NCBI GenBank assembly: GCA_003599575.1
Contig: QZKV01000173.1
Span: 1 to 41,876 of the forward strand
Length of the DNA: 41,876 bases
DNA from: Desulfobacteraceae bacterium
GTDB taxonomy: Bacteria > Desulfobacterota > Desulfobacteria > Desulfobacterales > Desulfosarcinaceae
Direction: 5' to 3'
The notes under the pieces are model-generated. The model saw only the letters and a program-made list of their open reading frames with translations, ran no database searches and had not been told where the DNA came from. The translations under genes were made by a program, and so were the position numbers. Shown here piece after piece: positions 34,763 through 41,876 of the stretch. How positions within the stretch are numbered: the first letter of the stretch is position 1; each line of letters starts with the position of its first letter.

Positions 34763-37700
34763 ACCACTGCACCTCCCCGGTCGCTTTGCGGACCACGATC
34801 ATCTCGTCGCGCTGGGCGCCGACCGGTCCGTAGTAGTTGAATCCGTAGCTGAGCTGGGCATAGCCGCCGATCATGTGGGTAGGCTTGACGATGATGCGGG
34901 TCACGCTGTTGTGGGTGCCGCCGCGCTGCCCGGAAAGCTTCGAACCGGGTGTGTTGATGAGGCGCTCCTGGGCGTGGTACATGAAGGCCTTGCCCGGCGG
35001 TATGCGGGGGCTGACCACGGCCTTGGCCATCACCACGCCGTTGGCATTGTAACACTCGATCCATTCGTTGTCCGAAAGATCGATGCTGCGCGCATCCTCG
35101 TCGTTGATCCAGATCGCCTCGCCGCCCCGGAACAGGGTCAGCATGGTCAGGGTGTCGGAGTAGGTGCTGTGGATCGACCACTTGGAGTGTGGCGTCAGGT
35201 AGTTGAGCACCAGCTCCTTTTCGGGCGCGCGCAGCGCCTCGGCCCGGCCCATTGCCAGGATCTCCAGGGGCGGGCGGTAAAGCGGCAGCCCTTCACCGAA
35301 ATCGCGCATCCAGGCATGGTCCTGGTAGAATTGGGCGCGCCCGGTCAGGGTGCGGAAAGGTACTTTCTGCTCGATGTTGATCACAAAGGGTGAGTAGCGG
35401 CGCGTCTCGCTTTCGATGCCGCTCCAGATCGGCGAGGTGATGATCTTGCGCGGCTGGGCTGTGATATCGGCAAAGGACCAGCGCTCGTCCTTGCGATCCA
35501 TGCTCAGGTGGCTGAGGGCAAGACCGGTCTTGCGTTCCACCCCCTGCCAGGCCTTGACGGCCGTGCGGCCGTTGGTTTCGGGAGCCAGTACCAGGATGGC
35601 TTCGGCGGCCTGAAGTCCGGTTTCCAGGCTGGGTCGTCCTTGGGTGAGACCTGCTTCGCTCACCGTGCCCAGCTTGCCGGCCAGCAAGGCGACTTCCTCG
35701 ACGGCCGGCCAGGAGATGCCCTTGGACCCCACCCCGGCCGTTTCGGCCAGAGGTCCCAGGGCGGTCATCATTTTGTAGGTGTTGGGATAATCGCGCAGGA
35801 CCACCTGCAGGTTGGGCAGGGTTTTGCCCGGCACCGGTTCGCATTCGCCCTTGCGCCAGTCGCGCACCTCGGACTGGGCGATCTCGCCGGGGCTGTCGTG
35901 CATCAGGGGAGTGGCCACCAGGTCCTTGCGTGCGGCCAGATGAAGGGCGGCCAATTCGGAGAATTTCCTGGCGATGGTTTTGAACTGCTCCCAGTTGGTC
36001 CGCGTCTCCCAGGGCGGATCGATGGCCGGATTGAACGGATGGATAAACGGGTGCATGTCGGTGGTGTTCAGATCGTGCATTTCGTACCAGCCGGCTGCGG
36101 GCAGGGCCACATCGGCGTACAAGGCGCTGGTGGACATACGCAGTTCGTGCGTGACCAGCAGGTCGAGCTTGCCTTCGGGAGCCGGATCGCGCCATTGCAC
36201 CTGTTCGGGGCGCAGATCGCTGTCGTCGTTGAACACGGCGCTTTCCACCCCCAGCAGGTGCTTGAGAAAATACTCGTGGCCCTTGCCGCTGGCCCCCAGC
36301 AGGTTGGCGCGCCATAAAAAGAGGATGCGCGGGAAATTGGCCGGATCGTCGGGGTCCTCCACGGCAAAGCGCAGGTCGCCCGATTTCAGGCGTTCCACGG
36401 CATGCGCGACGATGGCTTCAGCGGAGGCGGCGCCCTGCGCCTCGGCCTCGCTGCAGATGTCGCTGGGGTTGCGGTTGAACTGTGGATAGGAGGGCAGCCA
36501 GCCCAGGCGCGCGGCCAGGGCGTTGTAGTCGGCCATATGGCGGGGATAACCGTCGCCGGCCGAAAGGGGCGAGCGCAGCGTTTGGGCATCCATGGTGTCA
36601 TAACGCCACTGGCTGGTGGCAAAGTAGTAGAAGGAGGTGCCGTTTTGCAGGCGCGGCGGGCGTCGCCAATCCAGGCCGAAGGCTATCTGGGACCAGCCCG
36701 CCTGCGGACGCACCTTCTCCTGGCCCACGTAATGGGCCCAGCCGCCGCCGTTGACCCCCTGGCAACCGCACAGGCTGATCAGATTGATGATGGCGCGGTA
36801 AATGGTATCGCTGTGAAACCAGTGATTGCTGCCGGCCCCCAGAAAGATCATCGATTTACCGCGCGTGCGCTCGGCATTGTCGGCGAATTCGCGCGCCACG
36901 CGAATGGCGTCTGCGCGCGGTACGCCGGTGATGGCCTCCTGCCAGGCCGGCGTGTACGGCCGCGGATCGTCATAATCCCCGGGGTCGTCGGCCGCCCGGG
37001 CGGGTGCTTCGGGACGCGCCACCCCCAGGTGCGCGGCCAGCAGATCAAAAACCGTGGCCACCGGTATCTCACCGGCGGCGGTGCGCACGAAGCGGACCGG
37101 CACCAGGGCGGTGCGGGTACGTGCGCCGGCGCTATTGAAGAGCGGAAAGGAGACCTGCAGCCATTGCCCTGCGCCCCCCGCCAGGGTCAGCAGCGGATCG
37201 ATGGGGCCGCTGTCGTCCTCCAGTTTGAGATTCCAGCGCCCCTCCTCGTTCCAGCGGAAGCCGATGCTGCCGTTGGGTACGCGCGGTTGACTGTTCCGGG
37301 CATCCCAGACCACCGTTTTCCACTGGGCGTTGTTGCCCTCCTTCCCGATGTCGGAGGACCGCAAAAAAGGTCCTGCCGCATGCGTTTCGCCGTGCGCTTC
37401 AAGTACCACCAGAAAAGGCAGGTCGGTGAATTGTTTGGCGTAACCGGTGAAGTAATCGACCGTACGGTCGATGTAGAACTCCTTGACGATCACATGGGTC
37501 ATGGCCATGGCCAGGGCGGCATCGGTGCCGGCCTTGGCCGGCAGCCATACATCGGCGAACTTGACGTATTCGGCATAATCCGGCGCCACGGCTGCCACTT
37601 TGGCGCCCCGGTAGCGCGCTTCGGTATAGAAATGGGCATCCGGAGAGCGCGTCATGGGAATATTGGTGCCCCATACGATCATGTAGGTCGATTCGTACCA

Positions 37701-38456
37701 GTCGGCGCTCTCCGGCACATCGGTCTGTTCGCCCCAGATCTGCGGAGAGGCGGGCGGCAGGTCGCAATACCAGTCATAGAAGCTGATCATGGAGCCGCCG
37801 ATCAGCGAGAGAAAACGCGCCCCGGAAGCATAACAAACCATCGACATGGCCGGAATGGGGGTGAAGCCGAAGATGCGGTCAGGTCCATGTTCCTTTATCG
37901 TATGGATCAGGGCAGCCGCGATCAGGGTGGCGGCCTCGTCCCAATCCACTCGCACGAACCCTCCTTTGCCGCGCTCGCGTTGATAGCTGCGGCGTTTTTC
38001 CGGGTCCTGCACGATGCTGCGCCAGGCCGCCGGCGGATCGTGATGCGTATTCAAGGCCGCACGCCACATCGAAAGCAGGCCGGCGCGCATGAGCGGATAT
38101 TTAAGGCGCACCGGGCTGTAGGTGTACCATGAATAGGTGGCCCCGCGCGGGCATCCGCGCGGTTCATGGTTGGGGAATCCTTCGCCGCAGGCGGGATAGT
38201 CGACCGCCTGGGTTTCCCACACCAGAATACCGTCTTTGACATGCACCTCCCAGGAGCACGAGCCGGTGCAATTGACGCCGTGCGTGGAGCGCACCTTCCG
38301 GTCGTATTGCCAGCGCCGGCGGTAGTAATGCTCCCACTCGCGCTGGCCGCAACGGACCTGGGTCCATGCGTCAGCGCTCTTTTCTTCGTGGCAGCCGAAT
38401 TTCTCTCCCCGGGAACGAAAGAAGCGAAGCTTGGAAAGAAAGGATCGTTCGGTCAA
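34752..38456 (-). CDS. narG: Respiratory nitrate reductase, molybdenum subunit
   Basis: A 1234-residue catalytic subunit that reduces nitrate to nitrite at a bis-MGD molybdenum centre facing the cytoplasm. RSTHGVNCTGSCSWEVHV carries the His/Cys set for the FS0 cluster and NHEPRGCPRGATYSWY the last Cys. FYDWYCDLPPASPQIWGEQ holds the Asp ligand to Mo. No twin-arginine signal is present, as expected for Nar. The start is a TTG at 38456 with GGAGG about 5 bases upstream and matches the E. coli N-terminus in position. First gene of narGHJI. No FNR- or NarL-like site could be picked out in the 284 bases upstream, which otherwise hold nothing I recognise. Confidence 0.95.
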   Translation of the reverse strand: MTERSFLSKLRFFRSRGEKFGCHEEKSADAWTQVRCGQREWEHYYRRRWQYDRKVRSTHGVNCTGSCSWEVHVKDGILVWETQAVDYPACGEGFPNHEPRGCPRGATYSWYTYSPVRLKYPLMRAGLLSMWRAALNTHHDPPAAWRSIVQDPEKRRSYQRERGKGGFVRVDWDEAATLIAAALIHTIKEHGPDRIFGFTPIPAMSMVCYASGARFLSLIGGSMISFYDWYCDLPPASPQIWGEQTDVPESADWYESTYMIVWGTNIPMTRSPDAHFYTEARYRGAKVAAVAPDYAEYVKFADVWLPAKAGTDAALAMAMTHVIVKEFYIDRTVDYFTGYAKQFTDLPFLVVLEAHGETHAAGPFLRSSDIGKEGNNAQWKTVVWDARNSQPRVPNGSIGFRWNEEGRWNLKLEDDSGPIDPLLTLAGGAGQWLQVSFPLFNSAGARTRTALVPVRFVRTAAGEIPVATVFDLLAAHLGVARPEAPARAADDPGDYDDPRPYTPAWQEAITGVPRADAIRVAREFADNAERTRGKSMIFLGAGSNHWFHSDTIYRAIINLISLCGCQGVNGGGWAHYVGQEKVRPQAGWSQIAFGLDWRRPPRLQNGTSFYYFATSQWRYDTMDAQTLRSPLSAGDGYPRHMADYNALAARLGWLPSYPQFNRNPSDICSEAEAQGAASAEAIVAHAVERLKSGDLRFAVEDPDDPANFPRILFLWRANLLGASGKGHEYFLKHLLGVESAVFNDDSDLRPEQVQWRDPAPEGKLDLLVTHELRMSTSALYADVALPAAGWYEMHDLNTTDMHPFIHPFNPAIDPPWETRTNWEQFKTIARKFSELAALHLAARKDLVATPLMHDSPGEIAQSEVRDWRKGECEPVPGKTLPNLQVVLRDYPNTYKMMTALGPLAETAGVGSKGISWPAVEEVALLAGKLGTVSEAGLTQGRPSLETGLQAAEAILVLAPETNGRTAVKAWQGVERKTGLALSHLSMDRKDERWSFADITAQPRKIITSPIWSGIESETRRYSPFVINIEQKVPFRTLTGRAQFYQDHAWMRDFGEGLPLYRPPLEILAMGRAEALRAPEKELVLNYLTPHSKWSIHSTYSDTLTMLTLFRGGEAIWINDEDARSIDLSDNEWIECYNANGVVMAKAVVSPRIPPGKAFMYHAQERLINTPGSKLSGQRGGTHNSVTRIIVKPTHMIGGYAQLSYGFNYYGPVGAQRDEMIVVRKATGEVQWYED

Positions 38457-38740
38457 GCTGACCTCCAGGAATAAGATGTTTTCTTTGGGTTGAACATCTC
38501 CCCCGGTGAGCGGAGATTGCGTGAAATGGGCTTCGCAAGCACAGGCGAGCGAATTTATTTGAGTATCGCACCCTTACAGAAACAGGTCACGCCGGAGCGA
38601 GCAGTACCGGACGGCGGAAGCGGGTGGCGGATGGGTGCTTTGAGCATGATGAGGAGCATTCGTGATGGCAGCTAAACTAAGCACGTGCATGGTTGCGTCA
38701 AGTCAAGGCCGGGTGGCCCATCGTTTTCAGGATGGGTGAT

Positions 38741-39253
38741 CTATTCGGTTCCCAGGCCGTACTTTTCCATAAATATGTCCAGCATCGTATGGTACTGTTC
38801 GTGCTTGCCCACGCCCACCACCTCTGCTTCGATTTGTTTGAATTTAGTTTCCAGCTGGGCGGCGGTGCTGGCGGGCAGGCGCTCGGCGGCCAGCGGAAAC
38901 AGCACTTGATCCTCTTTTTGGATATGGCGTTTGAGCACGTCGATATATTCGCCCGCATGCATGCTGAAGCGTTCGGCCGACTGCGGCCTGCCCGCTTCGT
39001 GATCTTTCAATGCGCGCGCCATTTCACGAAGATGCGTACGGCCCTGCTCGTGCTCGTTGAGCATCACCCCGATGGGACCGCCCTGGCGTGAGACGCCGAC
39101 CTGCTCCAGGGCCGGGAAAAGACCACTTTCCTCTTTTCCGTGATGGCACGTGTCGACAAACGTGCGGAAGAAATCAAGCAAGGCTTCGGCGTCCTTCACC
39201 AGCCCTGAATTTTCGCCCCCAACCAGCCGTTCGGCGATGACGAACGTTTGCAT
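38741..39253 (-). CDS. Hemerythrin-domain protein lacking its first helix
   Basis: A 170-residue hemerythrin HHE protein. Iron-ligand segments seen are DTCHHGKEESGLFPALE, GVMLNEHEQGR and LKRHIQKEDQVLFPLA. Relatives begin with an EHxxI segment about 40 residues before the CHHGKEE motif. Here the coding starts only about 36 residues before it, and translating further upstream in all frames gives no EH. So the first His ligand is missing. Either the gene is truncated at a recombination junction or the protein works with fewer ligands. Such proteins bind O2 or NO or act in iron handling. It follows DUF1641 by 37 bases on the minus strand. No ribosome site is evident. Confidence 0.7.
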   Translation of the reverse strand: MQTFVIAERLVGGENSGLVKDAEALLDFFRTFVDTCHHGKEESGLFPALEQVGVSRQGGPIGVMLNEHEQGRTHLREMARALKDHEAGRPQSAERFSMHAGEYIDVLKRHIQKEDQVLFPLAAERLPASTAAQLETKFKQIEAEVVGVGKHEQYHTMLDIFMEKYGLGTE

Positions 39254-39290
39254 CCGCTTATTCCAGGACGCGGGGCGCGCGCGGGCGATG

Positions 39291-39731
39291 TCAGCCGCCG
39301 CGTCGGTGCAACTCGCGCAGGCTCGCGCTCCAATGCTGGCCGAGGAGCGAGAGCGAACGGAGCCCTTCCTGGGTGCCCGGATGGTTCGCCAGCATCAGCA
39401 GGTTGACCAAGCCCCCCTTCGCCGGCGGGGTCTTGGCCAGATCCCGGCTCATGGCGCTGATCGCGTCGGCCATGCTCATCAGCAGATACTGGCTTTCAGG
39501 CCGGTCGAGAACCTGAAGCAGACGCATCAGCCCCCGGTTCCGGGTCAGGCGGTCGAGCAGCGTGATGCCCTCGCTGAACGCCGAGGATAGGCGCGTGACG
39601 ATTTCGTCCGACATGGCGTCGCGCGCCGACGCGACCAGGGTCGCGAGTTCGGACAACTGCTCGATGTCGCGCGCGATGTCCTCGGGACTGCGGGCGGCCG
39701 GCGCGGCGGCGGTTTTGCTTTCGGAGTTCAT
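39291..39731 (-). CDS. DUF1641 domain protein
   Basis: A 146-residue mostly helical protein with Ala-rich N-terminus and the DUF1641-type segment GLVNLLMLANHPGTQEGLRSL. DUF1641 genes typically sit beside SQR-like flavoproteins and other quinone-linked oxidoreductases, and may be a partner subunit. Here it directly follows the SQR-like gene, whose stop lies 11 bases before this ATG. The start at 39731 is preferred over an upstream one that would overlap the SQR-like gene. Function unknown. Confidence 0.75.
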   Translation of the reverse strand: MNSESKTAAAPAARSPEDIARDIEQLSELATLVASARDAMSDEIVTRLSSAFSEGITLLDRLTRNRGLMRLLQVLDRPESQYLLMSMADAISAMSRDLAKTPPAKGGLVNLLMLANHPGTQEGLRSLSLLGQHWSASLRELHRRGG

Positions 39732-39742
39732 GGCGTCGGCCT

Positions 39743-40876
39743 TCAGAGTAAACCGCGCACGCTGGTCCAATACATCTGGTTATAGGACATCTTGAACCAG
39801 TGCATTGACTTGTTCGCGGGCCTGAGATCGGGCGGATTTTGGTAGTTGAACATGGCGTAAGTCGCGCGGTCGTGGCCGGCCTCGATGAAGCAGTAGACCT
39901 TGCCGTCGTATTCGCGCACCGGCGCGCCGATCTTGACGATCGAGGCGATGTTGTCGGCGACCACCTCGGCCTGAAAGTGGGCGGCCGAGCCGGTCTTGCT
40001 GACCGGCAGGTTGGTGGTGTCGCCGAGCACGAAGACATTGTCGTGGCCCGCCATGGTCAGCTGATGGCGGTCGGTCGGAATCCATCCGGCGACGCCGAAC
40101 TTGTGCCTTTCGATCACCTCCATGCCATGATGCTCGGGAATGGCGATGAGCAGATCGTATTCGTACTCGGTGCCCTCCTCGCTGCGCACGATCTTCTTTT
40201 GGGGGTCGATTTCCTTGACGTTGAACAGCGTTTCGTACTCGACGCCCATGCGGTCGAATTCGGGCTGGGCCCATTTGGCGACGTTTTCGATGCTGTGGAT
40301 GCGGTTAATCGGGTAATGGTACTTGATCTTGACCTTGTCCCGGATGCCGCGCGCCTTGAAGTAATCGTGCAGGGAGAAGGTGAGTTCGACCGGCGCGATC
40401 GGGCACTTGTGGGGAACGTTGACGGTGATGCCGACGCGCCCGCCCCGGAACTCGCGCAGGCGCTTGAACATCTTGACCGCGGATTCCTCGGTGTAGAAGA
40501 ACTCGGCGCCCTCGACCATGCCCGGAACCATGTGGGGCATCATGCGGCTTCCGGTCGCGATCACGAGAATGTCGTATTCGTGAACCTTGCCGCTCTTCGT
40601 GGTCACGCTGTTGCGGTCGAGATCGAACTTCTCGACCGGGTCGACGTGAAAGTCGACGTTGGGCTCCAGCAGGCTCGCCTGATCGCGGTACAACTCGTCC
40701 GGCATCATCTGCCCGAACGCCACGTAGAGCAGGCCCGGCTGGTACATGTGCCGGTCGGACGCCGAGAGCATGGTGATTTTCACCTTGCCGGAACTGGTCC
40801 CCGCCACCAGCCGCCGCGCCAGGTTGTTGGCCACGATGGTACCGCCCGTCCCCCCCCCCACGACTAGAATTCTCAA
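39743..40876 (-). CDS. SQR-like FAD-dependent oxidoreductase
   Basis: A 377-residue flavoprotein of the sulfide:quinone oxidoreductase / flavocytochrome c-sulfide dehydrogenase group. FAD motif VVGGGTGGTIVANNLARRL is at the N-terminus, IATGSRMMPHMVPGM in the middle, a Cys in PHKCPIAPVE at the position of the SQR redox Cys, and VFVLGDTTNLPVSKTGSAAH near the end. A second Cys lies in KVYCFIEAG, which may or may not complete the sulfide active site. It probably oxidises sulfide or a related thiol and passes electrons to quinone. Start is TTG at 40876 with GGAGG five bases upstream. Downstream of tusA by 64 bases. Its lysine codons are almost all AAG, unlike the mixed use in the nar genes and hemerythrin. 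Confidence 0.8.
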   Translation of the reverse strand: MRILVVGGGTGGTIVANNLARRLVAGTSSGKVKITMLSASDRHMYQPGLLYVAFGQMMPDELYRDQASLLEPNVDFHVDPVEKFDLDRNSVTTKSGKVHEYDILVIATGSRMMPHMVPGMVEGAEFFYTEESAVKMFKRLREFRGGRVGITVNVPHKCPIAPVELTFSLHDYFKARGIRDKVKIKYHYPINRIHSIENVAKWAQPEFDRMGVEYETLFNVKEIDPQKKIVRSEEGTEYEYDLLIAIPEHHGMEVIERHKFGVAGWIPTDRHQLTMAGHDNVFVLGDTTNLPVSKTGSAAHFQAEVVADNIASIVKIGAPVREYDGKVYCFIEAGHDRATYAMFNYQNPPDLRPANKSMHWFKMSYNQMYWTSVRGLL

Positions 40877-40940
40877 AGGTGCCTCCTTCGCTGAACGTCG
40901 ACGGCGATTCGGATCGCCGACCGGATGCGCTCGATCCGCG

Positions 40941-41171
40941 CTATTTCGCCTTCCGCACCATGAGGTGCCAGACGTCGCCTTTTTTCTCGGAACTGATCAT
41001 TTCGTGCCCGCATTTCTTGACCCACATCGGGACATCGGTCGCCGTGCCGTCATCGGTCGACAGGAGTTCGAGCGTATCGCCGACGCTCGCCTGTTTCATA
41101 TAGGTGATCAGCTCCATGAGCGGGCCGGGACAAAACGTGTTGCGCGCGTCGATGGTCTTGATGTCGCTCAT
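40941..41171 (-). CDS. tusA: TusA-family sulfur carrier
   Basis: A 76-residue TusA/SirA protein. IDARNTFCPGPLMELI carries the Cys-Pro motif that holds persulfide sulfur, followed by the LLSTDDGTATDVPMWVKKCGHE pattern of the two-layer fold. TusA passes sulfur between rhodanese-, DsrE- and other acceptors in sulfur oxidation and tRNA or cofactor thiolation. Here it lies between a DsrE-like gene and the SQR-like gene, so an energy- or detoxification-related sulfur relay is likely. ATG at 41171; longer frames overlap the DsrE-like gene. Confidence 0.88.
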   Translation of the reverse strand: MSDIKTIDARNTFCPGPLMELITYMKQASVGDTLELLSTDDGTATDVPMWVKKCGHEMISSEKKGDVWHLMVRKAK

Positions 41172-41194
41172 TTTTCGGTACTTTCCTGCTGCGA

Positions 41195-41584
41195 TCAGAA
41201 CGTGAGCAATTGCCCGCTCTCGGAGGAGGTCAAAAATCCGGTTAATCCGGTCGGCGGCCCCATTTCGGGATCGAGATCGTCCTTTTTGAGCTTGAGCAGG
41301 TCGATCGCCATTGAGCACGGCAACAGCTTGGCGTCGCCCAACTCGACCGCCTGCTGAAACAGCTGCTTGAACGGCGGAACGCCCTGTTGCGTCACGAGCG
41401 CGCCGAATTCGCCCTCCGCCGGCGCCTCCCCCTTGTGTCCTTTGACGAAATACTGCAGCGCGTTCATGGAGAAAAAGACGGTCACCTCGTCGCCGCATGC
41501 GGCCGCGACGGACGCAAACATCGCCGCCATCTGCAGCTTTTCACGCGTGCCGGACACGCAAACGATGTTGATTTTTCGGGACAT
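41195..41584 (-). CDS. DsrE2-like sulfur transfer protein
   Basis: A 129-residue DsrE/DsrF-like protein. The start MSRKINIVCVSGTREKLQMAAM-type fold leads to VTVFFSMNALQYFVKG, and the LLPCSMAIDLLKLKKDDL segment carries the likely sulfur-binding Cys, matching the ACxMSMD segment of DsrE2 proteins. DsrE2 receives sulfur from TusA or rhodanese in sulfur oxidisers. It lies 23 bases upstream of tusA. It is shorter than typical DsrE2 (about 160) and has no membrane helix visible. No ribosome site of note precedes the ATG. Confidence 0.8.
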   Translation of the reverse strand: MSRKINIVCVSGTREKLQMAAMFASVAAACGDEVTVFFSMNALQYFVKGHKGEAPAEGEFGALVTQQGVPPFKQLFQQAVELGDAKLLPCSMAIDLLKLKKDDLDPEMGPPTGLTGFLTSSESGQLLTF

Positions 41585-41652
41585 TTCGACTGGTTACCTC
41601 GGTCGCGAAATCCAAAGAGAACGCTCCGCCCGCGATGGCGTTTCGCTCGTTC

Positions 41653-41681
41653 CCGGATCGGCGCCGCCGGCGCCGATCCGG
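41653..41681 (-). terminator. Perfect 13-bp hairpin after cbtB
   Basis: Arms CCGGATCGGCGCC and GGCGCCGATCCGG are perfectly complementary with a 3-base loop. It sits 18 bases downstream of the cbtB stop and 70 bases upstream of the DsrE-like start. There is no T-run, so it may be a Rho-assisted terminator or an mRNA end-stabiliser. Confidence 0.5.
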
Positions 41682-41698
41682 CACGGACCTAACCACGC

Positions 41699-41876
41699 TT
41701 AGTGGCAGGGAAAGCCGACCGAATGACGCGCGTCGTGGGCGGCGTTATGAACTTCGGCCGTCTGCGCGAAGCCCGCGCCGTAGAGCATCACCATCCCGAG
41801 CAGGACGGCGCCCGCGAGCTGCATCGGCAACGAGATCGTCGCCGGAGCGGCGGCAACGCGTGGAGCGACGGCGGTG
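41699..41876 (-). CDS. cbtB: CbtB-type cobalt transporter subunit, C-terminal part
   Basis: An open frame enters from the right edge and ends at 41699, giving 59 codons including the stop. It encodes a single membrane helix (LAGAVLLGMVMLYGAGFAQ) followed by a short His-rich tail ending HDARHSVGFPCH. That His-rich C-terminus is characteristic of CbtB, the small partner of the CbtA cobalt transporter, often under a cobalamin riboswitch. The N-terminus and any riboswitch lie outside the window. No cbtA follows it; the next gene is the DsrE-like one. Confidence 0.75.
   Translation of the reverse strand, partial: TAVAPRVAAAPATISLPMQLAGAVLLGMVMLYGAGFAQTAEVHNAAHDARHSVGFPCH

Noticed and set aside
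36402..38132. A 576-codon plus-strand frame opposite narG
   Set aside because: narG is unmistakable on the minus strand with its FS0 and Mo-ligand motifs; the antisense product resembles no family.
38457..38740. An FNR-type operator upstream of narG
   Set aside because: TTGAG fragments occur, but no TTGAT-N4-ATCAA-like dyad could be found.
38718..38740. Terminator after the hemerythrin gene (CCCATC/GATGGG)
   Set aside because: The stem is only 6 bp with an 8-base loop and no T-run, so it is too weak to call.
1..41876. tRNA, rRNA or insertion-sequence transposase genes
   Set aside because: None was recognised by eye in either strand; only short non-coding repeats are present.

Overview
The window looks like a chromosomal piece of a GC-rich Gram-negative anaerobe or facultative anaerobe, most likely a Desulfobacterota (Desulfobacterales-like) bacterium. 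This rests on gene content and protein style: a short MoaE-like protein, a complete MoxR/Bat operon, several KaiB paralogs, PAS-LuxR and HisKA_2 signalling proteins, a DUF1178 protein, RlpA and GmhB (which imply an outer membrane with heptose-containing LPS), and dispersed palindromic repeats. No 16S rRNA or tRNA is visible to fix the taxonomy.

Layout. 1-314: repeat-rich non-coding DNA. 315-9432 (minus strand): one long gene train reading moxR, DUF58, DUF4381, batA, batB/C fusion, batD, batE, followed by a MobA-like and a MoaE-like molybdenum-cofactor gene. 9762-11536 (plus): a helical-barrel protein and a left-handed beta-helix acyltransferase. 11729-14359: a membrane histidine kinase facing an MFS transporter. 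14468-16051: a repeat island between two divergent Hsp20 genes, containing a CRISPR-like micro-array (three 28-bp repeats at exact 61-bp period) and REP-like palindromes. 16052-20583 (plus): hsp20, lon, rlpA, gmhB. 20879-23101 (plus): a KaiB cluster (kaiB, PAS-LuxR, kaiB, kaiB) with no kaiC. 23312-30410: recD2, DUF1178 (minus), an SH3 protein, nadB and an OmpA/DUF4398 lipoprotein. 30426-38456 (minus): narGHJI, then a small two-helix membrane protein and a TDT-family transporter. 38741-41876 (minus): partial cbtB, a DsrE-like protein, tusA, an SQR-like flavoprotein, DUF1641 and a hemerythrin that lacks its first helix.

How the parts fit. The Nar operon encodes a complete membrane-bound respiratory nitrate reductase. 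It needs bis-MGD cofactor, and the opposite end of the window carries MobA-like and MoaE-like genes, but the MobA-like protein has lost its nucleotide-binding and Mg-binding motifs. The 39.3-41.9 kb block is a sulfur-handling set (SQR-like, TusA, DsrE-like) that could deliver or consume reduced sulfur next to nitrate respiration. Lon and the two Hsp20 proteins form a proteostasis cluster. The KaiB/PAS-LuxR cluster is the most unusual regulatory unit. The CRISPR-like array and the duplicated flanking segments are the most unusual non-coding feature.
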